The notes under the pieces are model-generated. The model saw only the letters and a list, made by a program, of their open reading frames with translations, ran no database searches and had not been told where the DNA came from. Made by a program: the position numbers and the translations under genes. 64,000 nucleotides of DNA from DATGLG01 sp035294245 (lineage in GTDB: Bacteria > Pseudomonadota > Alphaproteobacteria > JACZXZ01): the NCBI GenBank assembly GCA_035294245.1, contig DATGLG010000055.1:1-64000 (forward strand), given 5' to 3'. Shown piece after piece: positions 35,980 to 45,812 of this stretch; the stretch's first letter is position 1; every line of letters begins with the position of its first letter.

Positions 35980-36996
35980 TCAATGAAGGTGGGGCGCGGC
36001 ATCCATCGGTGCCGATGAGCCGGGCCGGCCGCGCTGCGCCTGCTCGTGGACGGCGGGGGTCATTCCGACGAGCGTGCCGACGACGGCGAGGATCAGCAGC
36101 CCCAGCACGATCTCGAGGATGGCGTTCCGGCGCAGCCGCGACAGGGCATGTCGCGCGCCAGCATTCGGGTCCGGGCGCAGCCGGGGCGTGAGGCGCTGCC
36201 GGTTGACCGCGGCGAGGGCGAGCATGCCGAGGAAGAGCCCCAGCTTGACGAGCAGGACGCGGCCGTAAGAGGTGCCGATCAGCGCGGGGATCGTCCCCAC
36301 CAGAAACCAACCATTGGTCAGCCCGCTAAGAACGAGGAGGGCGACGCTGGCAACGCCCAGGCTCGAGAAGCGAGCGGCGGCCCGCGGAAGCGCATCGGGC
36401 CAGGACTTACCCGCACGGACGAGCAAGAGCACAAGCGCCGGCAAGGCGCCGAGCCAGGCGCCTGCCGCCAGCAGATGGAGAAGGTCGGCGCCGAGATGCC
36501 AGAAGCGGCCGGCGCCCTCCTCTGCGAAAGCATGGCCGGTCAGGGCGATGCTGGCGAGGAAGACGGCGCCGGCGAGGAGGCTTGCGTCCTCGACGACGAT
36601 CTTCGCGCGCATTGGCTTGACGCGCTCATGGAGCCAGAGCAGTAGCCCGAGCAGCAAGCCGAGGGCGAACCGCGCCGTCCATAGCCGCCCGAACTGCGTC
36701 TCGACCAGCACCGTGCCAAGCACGCCGTGGAGAAGCGACGCATCGAGAGCCTGCCCGCTCATCATCGCGGCCGTGCTCAAAAGCCAGGGCAACGACGCGA
36801 GCAGCGCCAGCACGAGGCCGGCAGCGGCAAGCCGCCGCGCGTCGCGCACCGCTGCGCCGAGCAGCGCCGTTCCGCACGCCGCGGCGCGGCAGGCTGGCCG
36901 CGCCACCGTCAGAAGGAAGAGCAGGCTCCCGAACGGCAGCACGGCCCCGGCGTAATGGGCGGCCCTCGCGAGGTCGCCGATGATGCCCGGCGTCAT
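35980..36996 (-). CDS. copD: CopD family copper-resistance membrane protein
   Basis: 338 residues with about eight membrane helices and the CopD core: ALTGHAFAEEGAGRFWHLGADLLHLLAAGAWLGALP, LVLSGLTNGWFLVG and GRVLLVKLGLFLGMLALAAVNRQRLTPRL, including the His residues of the predicted haem/copper site. The tail ends in PMDAAPHLH. CopD is thought to move copper across the inner membrane with periplasmic CopC, encoded 42 bases upstream. Convergent with ilvE. Confidence 0.88.
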   Translation of the reverse strand: MTPGIIGDLARAAHYAGAVLPFGSLLFLLTVARPACRAAACGTALLGAAVRDARRLAAAGLVLALLASLPWLLSTAAMMSGQALDASLLHGVLGTVLVETQFGRLWTARFALGLLLGLLLWLHERVKPMRAKIVVEDASLLAGAVFLASIALTGHAFAEEGAGRFWHLGADLLHLLAAGAWLGALPALVLLLVRAGKSWPDALPRAAARFSSLGVASVALLVLSGLTNGWFLVGTIPALIGTSYGRVLLVKLGLFLGMLALAAVNRQRLTPRLRPDPNAGARHALSRLRRNAILEIVLGLLILAVVGTLVGMTPAVHEQAQRGRPGSSAPMDAAPHLH

Positions 36997-37038
36997 CGGC
37001 GACCTATACCGCGAGGCTTGGCGGAATGTGCGCCGGCA

Positions 37039-37407
37039 TCACGGGGCGACCGTGAACTTGAACTCGCCTCGGGTCGCATGGGTATCGACCGAGACGACCC
37101 GCCAGACGACGCGGTAAATGCCCGGCGGCAGCGGCGGCAAGGGCAGCTCGAGAAGAGTCCTGTCCTTCGCGTCGAGATGCCCGCCGCCCTTGTCGACTTG
37201 CTTCCCACCGGCATCGACCACCCGCACCGTGCTGAAGGCGGGCTCGAGCTCCTCGGTGAACCGCAGTTTCAGCTCGGACGGCGCGCGCTTCACCGTGCTG
37301 CCGGCGGCCGGCGTCGCGTGATCGAGAAAGGCATGGGCGAAAGCGCCGGCGGCAGCGGAAATGAATAGCGCGAACGCCGCAGGAATGATGACCGGGATCC
37401 TTAGCAT
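37039..37407 (-). CDS. copC: CopC copper-binding periplasmic protein
   Basis: 122 residues: signal peptide (FALFISAAAGAFA) cleaved to leave an N-terminal His (HAFLDHATPAAGSTVK), then the CopC beta-sandwich ending RVVWRVVSVDTHATRGEFKFTV. The N-terminal His and the His of VDTHATRG match the Cu(II) ligands of the minimal CopC type; no Met-rich Cu(I) loop is present. Begins at the ATG at 37407. The 232-base gap upstream of it has no gene I can support. Confidence 0.9.
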   Translation of the reverse strand: MLRIPVIIPAAFALFISAAAGAFAHAFLDHATPAAGSTVKRAPSELKLRFTEELEPAFSTVRVVDAGGKQVDKGGGHLDAKDRTLLELPLPPLPPGIYRVVWRVVSVDTHATRGEFKFTVAP

Positions 37408-37639
37408 GTTCAGTACCTGAGAATGGGTTTGCCGAAGATGGAGTCGGTCAGGCGGACACTCCATCGCGTCGTGGCGGGGTCGCGTCGCGCGCGGCCTCGG
37501 TCTCGGGGCATTCTGCTCTCCACCAGTCAGGGCGGACGAGGCGTCGGTGGCGAGGACCAGCTGCGCAGGGTGCCTGGGTCGTCCGCAGGTGCTGCGGAAG
37601 ACCGCGTGTCTCTACCCGGTCAGCGTCGCTCGCCCGAGG

Positions 37640-38155
37640 TCAGGCGGAGACGGGAGGCGCCCGGGGCTGAGGGCGCGGGCAGATGCCGACCGCCGCGACG
37701 ACATCGGTGATGACGACGCGGATGGAACGGCCCTGCGGCAGGGGTGGCGGAAGCTCGACCGCGCTCGGCGCCAGCGACGCCGACAGGATGTGCAAGCTCT
37801 GGAAGATCGGGCATTCGGGCTGCTTGCCGGGTGCCGGCCCGTGCGGGTCTGCCGGGGACGCCGCGGTGGCGTCGGCTTCGCAATGTGCCGCCATCGCGAG
37901 CTGCATCTGCATGGGGCGATGGGCATGCAGGCCGTGCCCAGGCCTGGGCGCAGGCGTTGACACCGCACCTTGGGACGGCGGCCAGCCGACCCACCCCAGC
38001 TCGCCCATAAAGGCGTGGACTTGGGTGATGAAGAGCTGGAGGGCGAGGCTGGCCGTGACGAGCCAGAGCACGCCCGCCGGCCAGCCCTTCCGCCGGCGCC
38101 GCAGGGTCGCCTTCACGTATCGTCCATGCTCAATGCGCATGCGCTGCGAGCCCAT
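37640..38155 (-). CDS. DUF2946-family protein
   Basis: 171 residues. A membrane/signal helix (LWLVTASLALQLFITQVHAFM) follows a strongly basic start (RRRRKGW), then a His/Met-rich stretch (GHGLHAHRPMQMQLAMAAH) and a C-terminal block with CPIFQSLHILSASLAPSAVE and PRPQPRAPP, the pattern of DUF2946 proteins commonly found near copper genes. It is probably exported or anchored and may bind metal. AAGGGAGG sits just before the ATG at 38155. It lies between the nickel/cobalt transporter and copC. Confidence 0.7.
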   Translation of the reverse strand: MGSQRMRIEHGRYVKATLRRRRKGWPAGVLWLVTASLALQLFITQVHAFMGELGWVGWPPSQGAVSTPAPRPGHGLHAHRPMQMQLAMAAHCEADATAASPADPHGPAPGKQPECPIFQSLHILSASLAPSAVELPPPLPQGRSIRVVITDVVAAVGICPRPQPRAPPVSA

Positions 38156-38243
38156 CCCGCCTCCCTTTGGCGAGATCGTCCCCGTCGCCGCCTTATTCCC
38201 ATTGCGGCGGGACGGGCGTCAACCGGCGGCGTTGTCGCATCCC

Positions 38244-39305
<1,062 letters not shown>

Positions 39306-39313
39306 GAGAGCCT

Positions 39314-39351
39314 GCCTCGCGTGTGACGTTGCAAGTCACCGCAAACGAGGC
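39314..39351 (-). promoter_or_regulatory. possible ribosome-site-sequestering hairpin before the NiCoT gene
   Basis: On the minus strand GCCTCG (39351-39346) can pair with CGAGGC (39319-39314), and GTGAC with GTCAC inside. The 3' arm includes the start of GAGGCAGG, the only purine-rich site before the ATG. This fits a translational output for the riboswitch; pairing was judged by eye. Confidence 0.45.
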
Positions 39352-39418
39352 CCGAACCCGGGTTCCGGCCCGTCATCGAGGCACCCCGCCCGATGTGTCT
39401 GCCGTGACGGCGCGCGAT

Positions 39419-39588
39419 GGCAGGTCTCCTGGCTCGCGGGTCTCGGCCTCGCGCCGCCTTCCCGGTTGCCCAGTGGCTGCTTCGGACGCTCGGCTCGCCG
39501 CTCACAGTTGCGGGGGCAGCCGCGGCTTGGGGCTATGATTTGGCTTGGCCCGCACCGCGTTCCCTTTTGATCCCCGAACGGGGAACCA
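39419..39588 (-). ncRNA. cobalamin riboswitch
   Basis: Read on the minus strand, it opens with GGTTCCCCGTTCGGGG, then CCCCGCAACTGTGAGCGG, the B12 box AGCCACTG (complement of 39471-39478), GGGAAGGCGGC, and closes GAGCCAGGAGACCTGCC. These are the conserved elements of the AdoCbl (Cobalamin) riboswitch in order. It ends about 113 bases before the NiCoT start. When cobalamin is plentiful, expression should be shut off. Confidence 0.95.
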
Positions 39589-39596
39589 TCGCCGCG

Positions 39597-39625
39597 ACGA
39601 TAGGGAGCGGCTCCGGCCTCGTCAA
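39597..39625 (-). promoter_or_regulatory. promoter of the riboswitch transcript
   Basis: On the minus strand TTGACG (39625-39620), 17 bases, TATCGT (39602-39597). The start point would be near 39590, exactly at the first conserved base of the riboswitch. Confidence 0.6.
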
Positions 39626-39689
39626 TGCGCATCGAGACCGGACCGGCGCTGCAGGGCGAGAACGCGATGCGGAAAAGGCCCCTCTTTAC

Positions 39690-39717
39690 TGGACATGAGG
39701 CATATCCGTGCTAGATA
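39690..39717 (+). promoter_or_regulatory. possible promoter of the Na/Pi cotransporter gene
   Basis: TGGACA (39690-39695), 16 bases, TAGATA (39712-39717), giving a leader of about 20 bases. The 439-base gap 39306-39744 otherwise holds the riboswitch, its promoter and its output hairpin. Confidence 0.45.
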
Positions 39718-39744
39718 GGGGTTCTCTATCCCTGGAGGACCTCG

Positions 39745-41451
39745 GTGGGAAGCTACATCCTACTCGACCTCATGGGCGGCGTGGCGCTGCTGCTCTGGGG
39801 CCTGCATATGGTCCACAGCGGCATCGTGCGGGCCTTCGGCTCCGACCTGCGGCGCATCCTCAGCGTGGCTCTGCGCAACCGGCTCAACGCGTTCCTGGCG
39901 GGGCTGGGCGTCACCGCCGTGCTCCAAAGCAGCACGGCCACGGCGCTGATCGCGACCTCCTTCACGGCAAGCGGCGTCGTCGACCTGGCGCCGGCGCTCG
40001 CCCTCATGCTCGGCGCCAATGTCGGCACCACGCTCATCACCCAGGTCCTGTCCTTCGACATCTCTTGGGCCTCGCCGGTTCTCATCGTCGCCGGCGTCGT
40101 CGCCTTCAAGCGCGGTGGGCGGACGCGCACTCGCGACCTCGGGCGCGTCTCGATCGGGCTCGGCCTCATGCTCCTCTCGCTCCACATTCTGCTCACGAGC
40201 CTCGCCCCCGCGGAGAACGCGCCGGCCATCCGCACCCTCCTCGGCGTCGTCACCGAGATGCCGCTGCTGAGCCTGCTCATCGGGGCGGTGCTGACCTGGG
40301 CGGCCCACTCCAGTGTCGCCGTCGTCCTCCTGGTGATGTCGCTGGCCTATGCGGGCTTCGTCTCGCCCGCCGCGGCCCTGGCCCTCGTGCTCGGCGCCAA
40401 TCTCGGCAGTGCCATCAACCCGGTGCTCGAGGGCGGCAGCGCCGCCGACCCGGCGAGCCGGCGGCTGCCGATCGGCAATCTCGTCAACCGCGTCGTGGGC
40501 ATCGCCGTGGTGCTGCCCTTCCTGCACCCGATCGCCGATCAGCTCGCCCGCCTCGATCCCAATCCGGCGCGCGAGGCGGCCAATTTCCACACCGCCTTCA
40601 ATCTCGTCCTCGCCGCCGTCTTCATCCTGGCCCTCGATCCGCTGGCGCGCCTCCTCACGCGGCTCCTGCCGGCACAGAAGAAGTCGGCCGATCCTTCGAC
40701 CCCGCTCTATCTCGACGAGACGGCGATCGTGACGCCGGCGGTGGCCCTCGCCTGCGCCGCCCGCGAGACGCTCCATATCGGCGACATCGTCGAGACCATG
40801 CTGCGGCAGACCATGACAGCCTTCCTCACCGACGACCGCAAGCTCGTCGCGGAGATCGAGCGCATGGACAACGCCGTCGACCGCCTGTGCGAGGCGATCA
40901 AGCTCTACGTCACCAAGGTGACGCGCGAGAGCCTGGAGGAGCGGGACGGGCGCCGGGCCATGGAGATCATCTCCTTCGACATCAATCTCGAGCATGTCGG
41001 CGACATCATCGACAAGAACCTGATGGAGCTGGCCGCCAAGAAGATCAAGAACAAGCTGCAATTCTCCAAGGAAGGAGCGGCCGAGATCGAGGCGTTCCAC
41101 CGGCGCGTGCTCGACAATCTCAAGCTCGCCTTCGGCGTCTTCATCTCGGGCGACGCCAAGGTCGCGCGCAAGCTGATCGAGGAGAAGGCCCATCTGCGGG
41201 AGGCCGAGCTCGCCGCCGCGGAGAGCCACCTGGCGCGGCTTCGCGCGGGGCGGCCCGAGAGCATCGAGACGAGCTCGTTGCATCTCGACGTGCTACGCGA
41301 CTTGAAGCGCATCCACTCCCATATCTGCTCAGTCGCCTATCCGGTCCTCGAGGCCGCCGGCGAGCTGCAGCCCAGCCGGTTGCGCGAGGCGGAGCCGGCG
41401 CCGCTGCCGGTGGAGTCCTCTGCCGCCCCGCCGCGCCCCGCGGGGCGCTGA
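39745..41451 (+). CDS. Na/Pi-cotransporter II-like protein with PhoU domain
   Basis: 568 residues. The N-terminal part (about 1-320) has two inverted PNaS repeats, with VLQSSTATALIATSF in the first and a variant WAAHSSVAVVLLVMSLA in the second. The C-terminal 200 residues form PhoU-like helices (ETLHIGDIVETMLRQTM, FDINLEHVGDIIDKNLME). It probably moves phosphate with sodium, as YjbB does. A GTG start follows CTGGAGGACCTCG. The first QSS of the second repeat is HSS, which may alter ion selectivity. Confidence 0.9.
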   Translation: MGSYILLDLMGGVALLLWGLHMVHSGIVRAFGSDLRRILSVALRNRLNAFLAGLGVTAVLQSSTATALIATSFTASGVVDLAPALALMLGANVGTTLITQVLSFDISWASPVLIVAGVVAFKRGGRTRTRDLGRVSIGLGLMLLSLHILLTSLAPAENAPAIRTLLGVVTEMPLLSLLIGAVLTWAAHSSVAVVLLVMSLAYAGFVSPAAALALVLGANLGSAINPVLEGGSAADPASRRLPIGNLVNRVVGIAVVLPFLHPIADQLARLDPNPAREAANFHTAFNLVLAAVFILALDPLARLLTRLLPAQKKSADPSTPLYLDETAIVTPAVALACAARETLHIGDIVETMLRQTMTAFLTDDRKLVAEIERMDNAVDRLCEAIKLYVTKVTRESLEERDGRRAMEIISFDINLEHVGDIIDKNLMELAAKKIKNKLQFSKEGAAEIEAFHRRVLDNLKLAFGVFISGDAKVARKLIEEKAHLREAELAAAESHLARLRAGRPESIETSSLHLDVLRDLKRIHSHICSVAYPVLEAAGELQPSRLREAEPAPLPVESSAAPPRPAGR

Positions 41452-41466
41452 CCGCTTCGGGCTCGC

Positions 41467-42435
41467 TCATGCCGCCGCAGCGCGGCGCCTGCGCGCGGTC
41501 TTCTTCGCCTCGCCGCCCGACGCCGGGAGCCCGCCCTCGGGCAGGGCGGGCGCGGCTTGGCCCGCCTGCTCCAGCCAGCGGATGAAGGCGGCGACAGCAT
41601 GGTCGCCGCGCCGCGCCTCCGGAACATAGGCGTAATAGCTGGGGGCCGGCAGGATGGGGGCGGCGAAGGGCATCTCCAGCCGTCCGCGCGCGACATCCTC
41701 GGTCACCAGCGAGATCGGCCCCATCGCGACTCCCAGGCCGTCGAGCGCCCCCTGCAGCGTGAGATAGAAATGCTCGAGCATGAGCGACTGGCGGGGCGCG
41801 AGATCCGGCACGCCCGCCGCCTGGAGCCATTGCGGCCAGACCTTCGGCAGGGTGCTGGTGTGAAGGAGCGTGTGCCGCCGCAGGTCCCGCGGCTGCTCGA
41901 GCGGGATGCGCCGCCGCAGGCTCGGGCTGCAGACGGGGATGCGCGCCTCGGGCAGGAAGGGATGGCCGACATAGCCCGTCACCTGCGCAGGCCCGCCGCG
42001 GATAACGACATCGAAGGGCTCGACCAGCTTGGCGATGCGCTCGTTCGAGGTGGTGAGCCGCACCTCGATATGGGGATGCGCCATCTGGAACGCGGAGAGG
42101 CGCGGAATCAGCCAGCGCATGGTGAAGGTCGAGAGCGCGTTGACGCGCAGGAGCGGGCTCTTGCCGCGCTCGAGCTGGCGCGCCGTGGCAAGCGCGATGC
42201 GGTCGAAGGCGGCGCCGATCTCGGCGAGATAGGCGTCACCGGCCGCCGTCAGCCGCACGCGTCGATTGAGGCGCTCGAACATTGGCGCGCCCAGCCATTC
42301 CTCGAGGATCTGGACGTGGCGGCTGATCGCACCGTGAGTCACGCGAAGCTCCGCCGCCGCCTTGCTGAAGCTTTCGAGGCGCGCCGCCGCCTCGAAGGCC
42401 TTGAGCGTATTGAGCGGGGGCAGACGCCGATGCAT
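41467..42435 (-). CDS. LysR-family regulator (GcvA-like)
   Basis: 322 residues. N-terminal helix-turn-helix: LNTLKAFEAAARLESFSKAAAELRVTHGAISRHV with EEWLGAPMFERLNRRVRLT, as in GcvA/AmpR-type LysR proteins. The effector domain is of periplasmic-binding type and the C-terminus is Ala/Arg-rich. I use the ATG at 42435; a TTG at 42456 would add seven residues. Divergent from an MFS exporter 145 bases away, its probable target. Confidence 0.9.
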   Translation of the reverse strand: MHRRLPPLNTLKAFEAAARLESFSKAAAELRVTHGAISRHVQILEEWLGAPMFERLNRRVRLTAAGDAYLAEIGAAFDRIALATARQLERGKSPLLRVNALSTFTMRWLIPRLSAFQMAHPHIEVRLTTSNERIAKLVEPFDVVIRGGPAQVTGYVGHPFLPEARIPVCSPSLRRRIPLEQPRDLRRHTLLHTSTLPKVWPQWLQAAGVPDLAPRQSLMLEHFYLTLQGALDGLGVAMGPISLVTEDVARGRLEMPFAAPILPAPSYYAYVPEARRGDHAVAAFIRWLEQAGQAAPALPEGGLPASGGEAKKTARRRRAAAA

Positions 42436-42447
42436 TCGCGTCAAATT

Positions 42448-42468
42448 TCCTGACAAGAGCGGTCAGGA
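42448..42468. promoter_or_regulatory. perfect inverted repeat in the LysR/MFS gap
   Basis: TCCTGAC, 7 bases, GTCAGGA, immediately upstream of the LysR start and 112 bases before the MFS gene. Length and position fit a LysR-type operator. A weaker GCCG-CAAATA-CGGC repeat is nearby. Confidence 0.45.
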
Positions 42469-42580
42469 TAACTGCTTTGCCGCGGCGCCGCAAATACGGC
42501 AGGCTGCGAAGGTGACGCCTCGATGACAATGCGGCGCACCCCGCGGCACGAGCGGGATCGACGCCGCCGGAGCGGACGAT

Positions 42581-43798
42581 ATGATTCATCTCGCCCATGA
42601 TGCGGCGGCGCCGGCGAGGCGGTTGATGCGGTGGCGCGGCCTCGCGACGGCCTGCCTCGCCCATTTCACCCATGACGGCTATTCGGACATGCTCTATCTC
42701 CTGCTCCCCTTCTGGCAGCGGGAGCTCGCCTTGAGCCTGACCGAGGTCGGCGTCATGAAGACGCTCTATTCGGGCGCCATGGCCTTGTTCCAGATTCCCT
42801 CGGGAATGGCGGGCGAGCGGCTGGGGGAGAGGTGGCTGCTCGCCGGCGGCACTGTTGTCGCGGCCCTTGCCGTGCTCGCCTTCGGCTGGGCGGCATCGCC
42901 CTTTGCGCTCTTCGCCTTGCTGGCGCTGAGCGGGATGGGGGCGAGCGTGCAGCACCCTCTCTCCTCGGTCGTGGTCGCCAAGGCCCATGACGGTGCCGGG
43001 CTGCGCGCCGCGCTCAGCACCTATAATTTCGCCGGCGATCTCGGCAAGGTCGCGATCCCGGGCGTGGTTGCCCTTCTCATCGCCCGCTTCGGCTGGCCGA
43101 CGGCGACCCATCTCGCCGGGCTGTTCGGGCTTCTCGTCGCCGCCGTCATCCTGACCAGCCTGCGGCGCCCGCTTCGCAAGGCCACGACGGGCGAAGCCAG
43201 CGCCGCTCCTTCGGCGCCTCTCGCGGAACCGGCGCGCCGGCGCGCCTTCGCCGCCCTCTCCAGCATCGGCGTCGTCGACAGCGCGACGCGCACCGGCTAC
43301 CTCACCTTCCTGCCCTTTCTCCTCACCGGCAAGGGGGTGACGGCGGCGACGCTCGGCCTGATGCTCAGTCTCACCTTCGCCGGCGGCGCCTTGGGCAAGT
43401 TCGCCTGCGGCGTGCTGGCGGCGCGCCTCGGGGTGCTGCGCACCGTCATCGCGACGGAAGCGGCGACCGCCCTCGGCATCGTCGCCCTGCTCGCGGCCCC
43501 CCTCAATGTCTGCCTGGCCTTGGCCCTGCCGATCGGCATCGCCCTCAACGGCACCTCCTCGGTGCTCTACGGCAGCGTCGCCGAGCTCGCGCCCCGCGAC
43601 CGCCGTGCGCGGGCTTTCGGCTTCTTCTACACAATCACCATCGGCTCGGGAGCCCTCGCGCCCACGGCCTATGGCGCCGTCAGCGACGCGATGGGGGTGC
43701 CCTGGACGATGGTGCTGGTCGCGGCGGTGGTGCTGCTGGTCGTGCCGTTGACTCTGCCGCTCCGTGGCGCCTTTATCGCCGGTCCGGCGCGAAGCTGA
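42581..43798 (+). CDS. MFS exporter, fosmidomycin-resistance-like
   Basis: 405 residues, twelve membrane helices. AHFTHDGYSDMLYLLLPFW at the start resembles Fsr-type exporters; the loop 2-3 signature is GMAGERLGERW. The pair to loop 8-9 is GVLAARLG. GGAGCGG lies before the ATG at 42581. The substrate is unknown; with the divergent LysR regulator a small-molecule efflux role is the simplest reading. Convergent with moaE at 9 bases. Confidence 0.82.
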   Translation: MIHLAHDAAAPARRLMRWRGLATACLAHFTHDGYSDMLYLLLPFWQRELALSLTEVGVMKTLYSGAMALFQIPSGMAGERLGERWLLAGGTVVAALAVLAFGWAASPFALFALLALSGMGASVQHPLSSVVVAKAHDGAGLRAALSTYNFAGDLGKVAIPGVVALLIARFGWPTATHLAGLFGLLVAAVILTSLRRPLRKATTGEASAAPSAPLAEPARRRAFAALSSIGVVDSATRTGYLTFLPFLLTGKGVTAATLGLMLSLTFAGGALGKFACGVLAARLGVLRTVIATEAATALGIVALLAAPLNVCLALALPIGIALNGTSSVLYGSVAELAPRDRRARAFGFFYTITIGSGALAPTAYGAVSDAMGVPWTMVLVAAVVLLVVPLTLPLRGAFIAGPARS

Positions 43799-43807
43799 GC
43801 GCTGCTG

Positions 43808-44284
43808 CTATTCCGCGGCGTCGGGCTCGGGCCGGGGCGAGGCCCAGGCGGCCGCGGCGGCATCGTCCTCGGCGCGCGCCTCGACCCAGCGCGCGCCCTC
43901 TGGCGTCTCCTCCTGCTTCCAGAACGGCGCCTTGGTCTTGAGCCAGTCGACGAGGAAGCGGCAGGCGTCGAACGCCGCGTCGCGATGGGCGGCGGCCGTC
44001 GCCACGAAGACGATGCGCTCGCCGGGCTCGAGCCGGCCATAGCGGTGAATGATGAGGCTCGCCTCGAGCGGCCAGCGCCGCTGCGCCTCCGCCTCGATCT
44101 CGGCGAGCTTCTTCTCGGTCATGCCCGGATAATGCTCGAGGGTCATGGCGGTGATGGCGCCGGCACCCGTCATCTCGCGCACCAGCCCAACGAAGCTGAC
44201 GACTCCACCGATATTGCGCTTGCCGGCTGCAAGTGCCGCGAGCTCGGCCGCCGGGTCGAAATCCTCGCGCTGGACGCGGATCAT
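43808..44284 (-). CDS. moaE: molybdopterin synthase catalytic subunit
   Basis: 158 residues: GGVVSFVGLVREMTGAG, TLEHYPGMTEKKLAEIEAEA, IIHRYGRLEPGERIVFVATAA and the active-site DWLKTKAPFWKQE with the essential Lys pair. It builds the dithiolene of molybdopterin with MoaD. It begins one base after the moaD stop. The order mobB-moeA-moaD-moaE, transcribed on the minus strand, is one operon. Confidence 0.95.
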   Translation of the reverse strand: MIRVQREDFDPAAELAALAAGKRNIGGVVSFVGLVREMTGAGAITAMTLEHYPGMTEKKLAEIEAEAQRRWPLEASLIIHRYGRLEPGERIVFVATAAAHRDAAFDACRFLVDWLKTKAPFWKQEETPEGARWVEARAEDDAAAAAWASPRPEPDAAE

Positions 44285-44285
44285 C

Positions 44286-44537
44286 TCAGCCTCCCGTCAC
44301 CGGCGGGAAGAGGGCCACCTCGTCGCCCGGCCGCACCGGGTGATTGGCGCTCACATATTCCTGGTTGACGGCGACGCGGATCACGGCCGGGTTCTTCAGC
44401 GCGGCGGCATAGCCCGGGCCGCGTCCCCTAAGCCATTCGACGAGTCCGGCCACATCGGTCACCGAGGCCGGAAGCGTCACCTCTTCCTCGGCGACGCCGG
44501 TGCGCTGCTTGAGCCAGGCGAAATAAAGGAGCTTCAT
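44286..44537 (-). CDS. moaD: molybdopterin synthase sulfur-carrier subunit
   Basis: 83 residues, ubiquitin-like, starting MKLLYFAWLKQRTGVAEEEV and ending in the required double glycine (ALFPPVTGG), which carries the thiocarboxylate. It shares a base with the moeA stop (TGATG). Confidence 0.95.
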   Translation of the reverse strand: MKLLYFAWLKQRTGVAEEEVTLPASVTDVAGLVEWLRGRGPGYAAALKNPAVIRVAVNQEYVSANHPVRPGDEVALFPPVTGG

Positions 44538-45808
44538 CAGCTCACCTCGCTGAAGGGCAGGAAATCGACCATGCTGCCGCTCCTAAGGTGGGTCACCGTC
44601 TCGGGCAATTCAACCAAGCCGTCGGACTCGATCATCGAGGAGAGGATGCCCGCCCCGTCGCGCGGGAACTTGCGGGCGACGAGCCGCCCCTCCGCGTCGG
44701 CGGCGAGCCGCGCGCGCACCCATTCCCGCCGTCCTTCCTTCTTCTTATGATCGAAGCCGGCGAGGACGCGATAGAGCACAGGCGCCGTCTCGCGCGCGCC
44801 CATGAGGCGCAGCAGCACGGGACGCGCGAGGCGGAGGAAGGTCACCATCATGGCGACGGGATTGCCCGGCAGGCCGATGAAGGCCTTGCCGCGAATCTGC
44901 CCGAGCGCGAGCGGCCGCCCAGGCTTGATGGCGAGGCGCCAGAAATGCAGGCTGCCGAGGGCCTCGACCGCAGCCTTCACGTGATCCTCCTCGCCCGTCG
45001 ACATGCCGCCCGAGGTGATCAGGGCGTCGTGGCGGTCCGCCGCCGCGTCGAGGGCTTTCTCGATTGCATCGCGACGGTCGGGAAGGATGCCGAGATCGTC
45101 GATCCGGCAGCCGAGGCGGCGCAGCAGGGCGGCGAGGGTGAAGCGGTTGGCGTCATAGACGCAGCCGGCGGGGGCTGCGCTGCCGGGCTCGCGCAGTTCG
45201 TCGCCGGTCGAGAAGAGGGCGACGGAAAGCGGGCGGCGCACGCCAAGCGCGGTGAGGCCGAGCGAGGCGGCGGCCCCAAGATCCTGCGGACGGAGGCGCT
45301 GCCCCGCTTGCAGGACCACGGCGCTGGCCCGCAGGTCCTCGCCCGCCTTGCGGCGATTGGCGCCGCGCCTGATCCCGGGCTTGCAGACGACGGCCTCGCC
45401 CTCTTGCCGGCAATCCTCCTGCATCATCACGGTGTCCGGTCCCTCGGCGGCAGCTTCGCCTGCGGGCATCGGCGCGCCGGTGAAGATGCGCACCGCCTCG
45501 CCGCGGCGCTGCGGGTGGGGAAGCGGGTGGCCGGCGGCGGCGCGGCCACGCACGGGAAGGCGCGTCTCGCGCTCCTGCTCCAGATCGTCGAAATAGACGG
45601 CGTAACCGTCGACGGCCGAATTGTCGTGGGGCGGAACGTCGCGCGTCGCGACGAGGTCTGCGGCGAGAATGCGGTCGAGGGCGTCGAGGAGGGGCACCGT
45701 CTCGCTCTCCGCGACGGGGCTCACCCGCGCCGCCAACAGGGCGAGCGCCTCGTCGACGCTCATCAGCGCGCCGCCGAAGGCAAAGCAGTCGTCGCTGAGC
45801 TGAGCCAT
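44537..45808 (-). CDS. moeA: molybdopterin molybdotransferase
   Basis: 423 residues. All four MoeA regions appear: SVDEALALLAARVSPVAESE, PPHDNSAVDGYAV, a MogA-like domain with SGGMSTGEEDHVK and GLPGNPVAMMVTF, and a C-terminal beta domain. It inserts molybdate into adenylated molybdopterin. The ATG at 45808 follows TTAGGACC; a longer frame to 46036 runs through mobB and was not used. The end fits normal length. Confidence 0.95.
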   Translation of the reverse strand: MAQLSDDCFAFGGALMSVDEALALLAARVSPVAESETVPLLDALDRILAADLVATRDVPPHDNSAVDGYAVYFDDLEQERETRLPVRGRAAAGHPLPHPQRRGEAVRIFTGAPMPAGEAAAEGPDTVMMQEDCRQEGEAVVCKPGIRRGANRRKAGEDLRASAVVLQAGQRLRPQDLGAAASLGLTALGVRRPLSVALFSTGDELREPGSAAPAGCVYDANRFTLAALLRRLGCRIDDLGILPDRRDAIEKALDAAADRHDALITSGGMSTGEEDHVKAAVEALGSLHFWRLAIKPGRPLALGQIRGKAFIGLPGNPVAMMVTFLRLARPVLLRLMGARETAPVLYRVLAGFDHKKKEGRREWVRARLAADAEGRLVARKFPRDGAGILSSMIESDGLVELPETVTHLRSGSMVDFLPFSEVS

Positions 45809-45812
45809 GGTC

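Noticed and set aside
37408..37639. Possible gene between copC and the DUF2946 gene
   Set aside because: Only GC-rich shadows; no coherent protein on either strand.
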